From: Eriocheir sinensis
Lineage: Eukaryota > Arthropoda > Malacostraca > Decapoda > Varunidae
Direction: 5' to 3'
DNA length: 64,000 bases
NCBI RefSeq assembly: GCF_024679095.1
Contig: NC_066515.1
Coordinates: 22,612,717-22,676,716, forward strand
The position numbers were made by a program, and so were the translations under genes. Under the pieces are notes generated by a model. The model was not told where the DNA came from. It made no database searches and saw only the letters and a program-made list of their open reading frames with translations. This document shows, one piece after another, positions 63,790-64,000 of this stretch (positions are counted from its first letter, which is position 1; every line of letters starts with the position of its first letter).

Positions 63790-64000
63790 TGGACAAGGAG
63801 GAGGAGGAGTGCGGGGAGTATGAGGAATAGAGGAGCATTAGTAGTAGCAATAGAGGTAGTAGCAATTGTAATAGTTGAGGAAATAGGAGGAAGAAGGATA
63901 AATAGAGGAGGATTGGAAGTGGTAGTAGATTAGTAGAGTAGTAGTAGTAGTAGTAGTAGACGGAGGAGGAGGAAGAGGAGTACAAGAAAAAAATATTAGG
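63790..64000 (+). repeat. Purine-rich DNA with (TAG)n
   Basis: GGA/GTA-rich; (TAG)n at 63936-63960. The 117-aa minus-strand frame is Ser/Tyr/Leu-rich and artefactual. Confidence 0.85.

Overview
This window looks like non-coding nuclear DNA from an arthropod, most probably a decapod crustacean. The base for that is (i) very many long, nearly pure (GA)n, (GT)n, (GGA)n and (GAA)n microsatellites, (ii) several (TTAGGT)n-like stretches, (iii) a decayed 3' end of a CR1/L2-type LINE with the short 8-bp tail repeat typical of that clade, and (iv) a dispersed A-tailed ~80-bp repeat present about seven times. The species is not identifiable from the sequence alone. I found no protein-coding exon, tRNA, rRNA, snRNA or known microRNA that I can defend. 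Nearly all long open frames are artefacts of purine- or pyrimidine-only strands and of tandem repeats whose unit length is a multiple of three.

Layout. 0-5 kb: a purine-rich block of about 1.3 kb, three long (GA)n sites and an 81-bp minisatellite. 5-10 kb: mostly unique AT-rich DNA with the LINE fragment (5.8-6.0 kb), a motif-dense island (6.72-6.91 kb) and a 153-bp array (9.65-10.1 kb). 10-16 kb: a TG/CA inverted pair, a diverged 142-bp array, a duplication with GGA expansion, an island with a Grainyhead palindrome, and purine/pyrimidine blocks. 16-25 kb: arrays of 136, 148, 144, 43 and 95 bp. 25-35 kb: (GA)n pairs, 59/194-bp and 161-171-bp arrays, a 151-bp (TC)n site, a unique island at 31.1-31.9 kb and an ~80-bp array at 34.2 kb. 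35-46 kb: islands at 35.0 and 39.7 kb, pyrimidine-rich and 180-bp arrays, and a 133-bp array of seven units. 46-64 kb: a compound (AT)(GT)(TC) site, a 148-bp array of eight units, a possible regulatory island at 53.2-53.6 kb, a triple GATA-site island at 55.4 kb, G-rich tracts, a 24-27-bp pyrimidine minisatellite and more unique DNA.

The strongest pattern is that about fourteen unrelated tandem arrays share unit lengths near 133-194 bp, most of them 133-157 bp, close to the DNA length of one nucleosome. Between the arrays lie several 150-400-bp islands of balanced composition carrying clustered developmental transcription-factor motifs. The whole is best read as a gene desert or a very long intron. 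Regulatory calls are motif-based inference and have low confidence.
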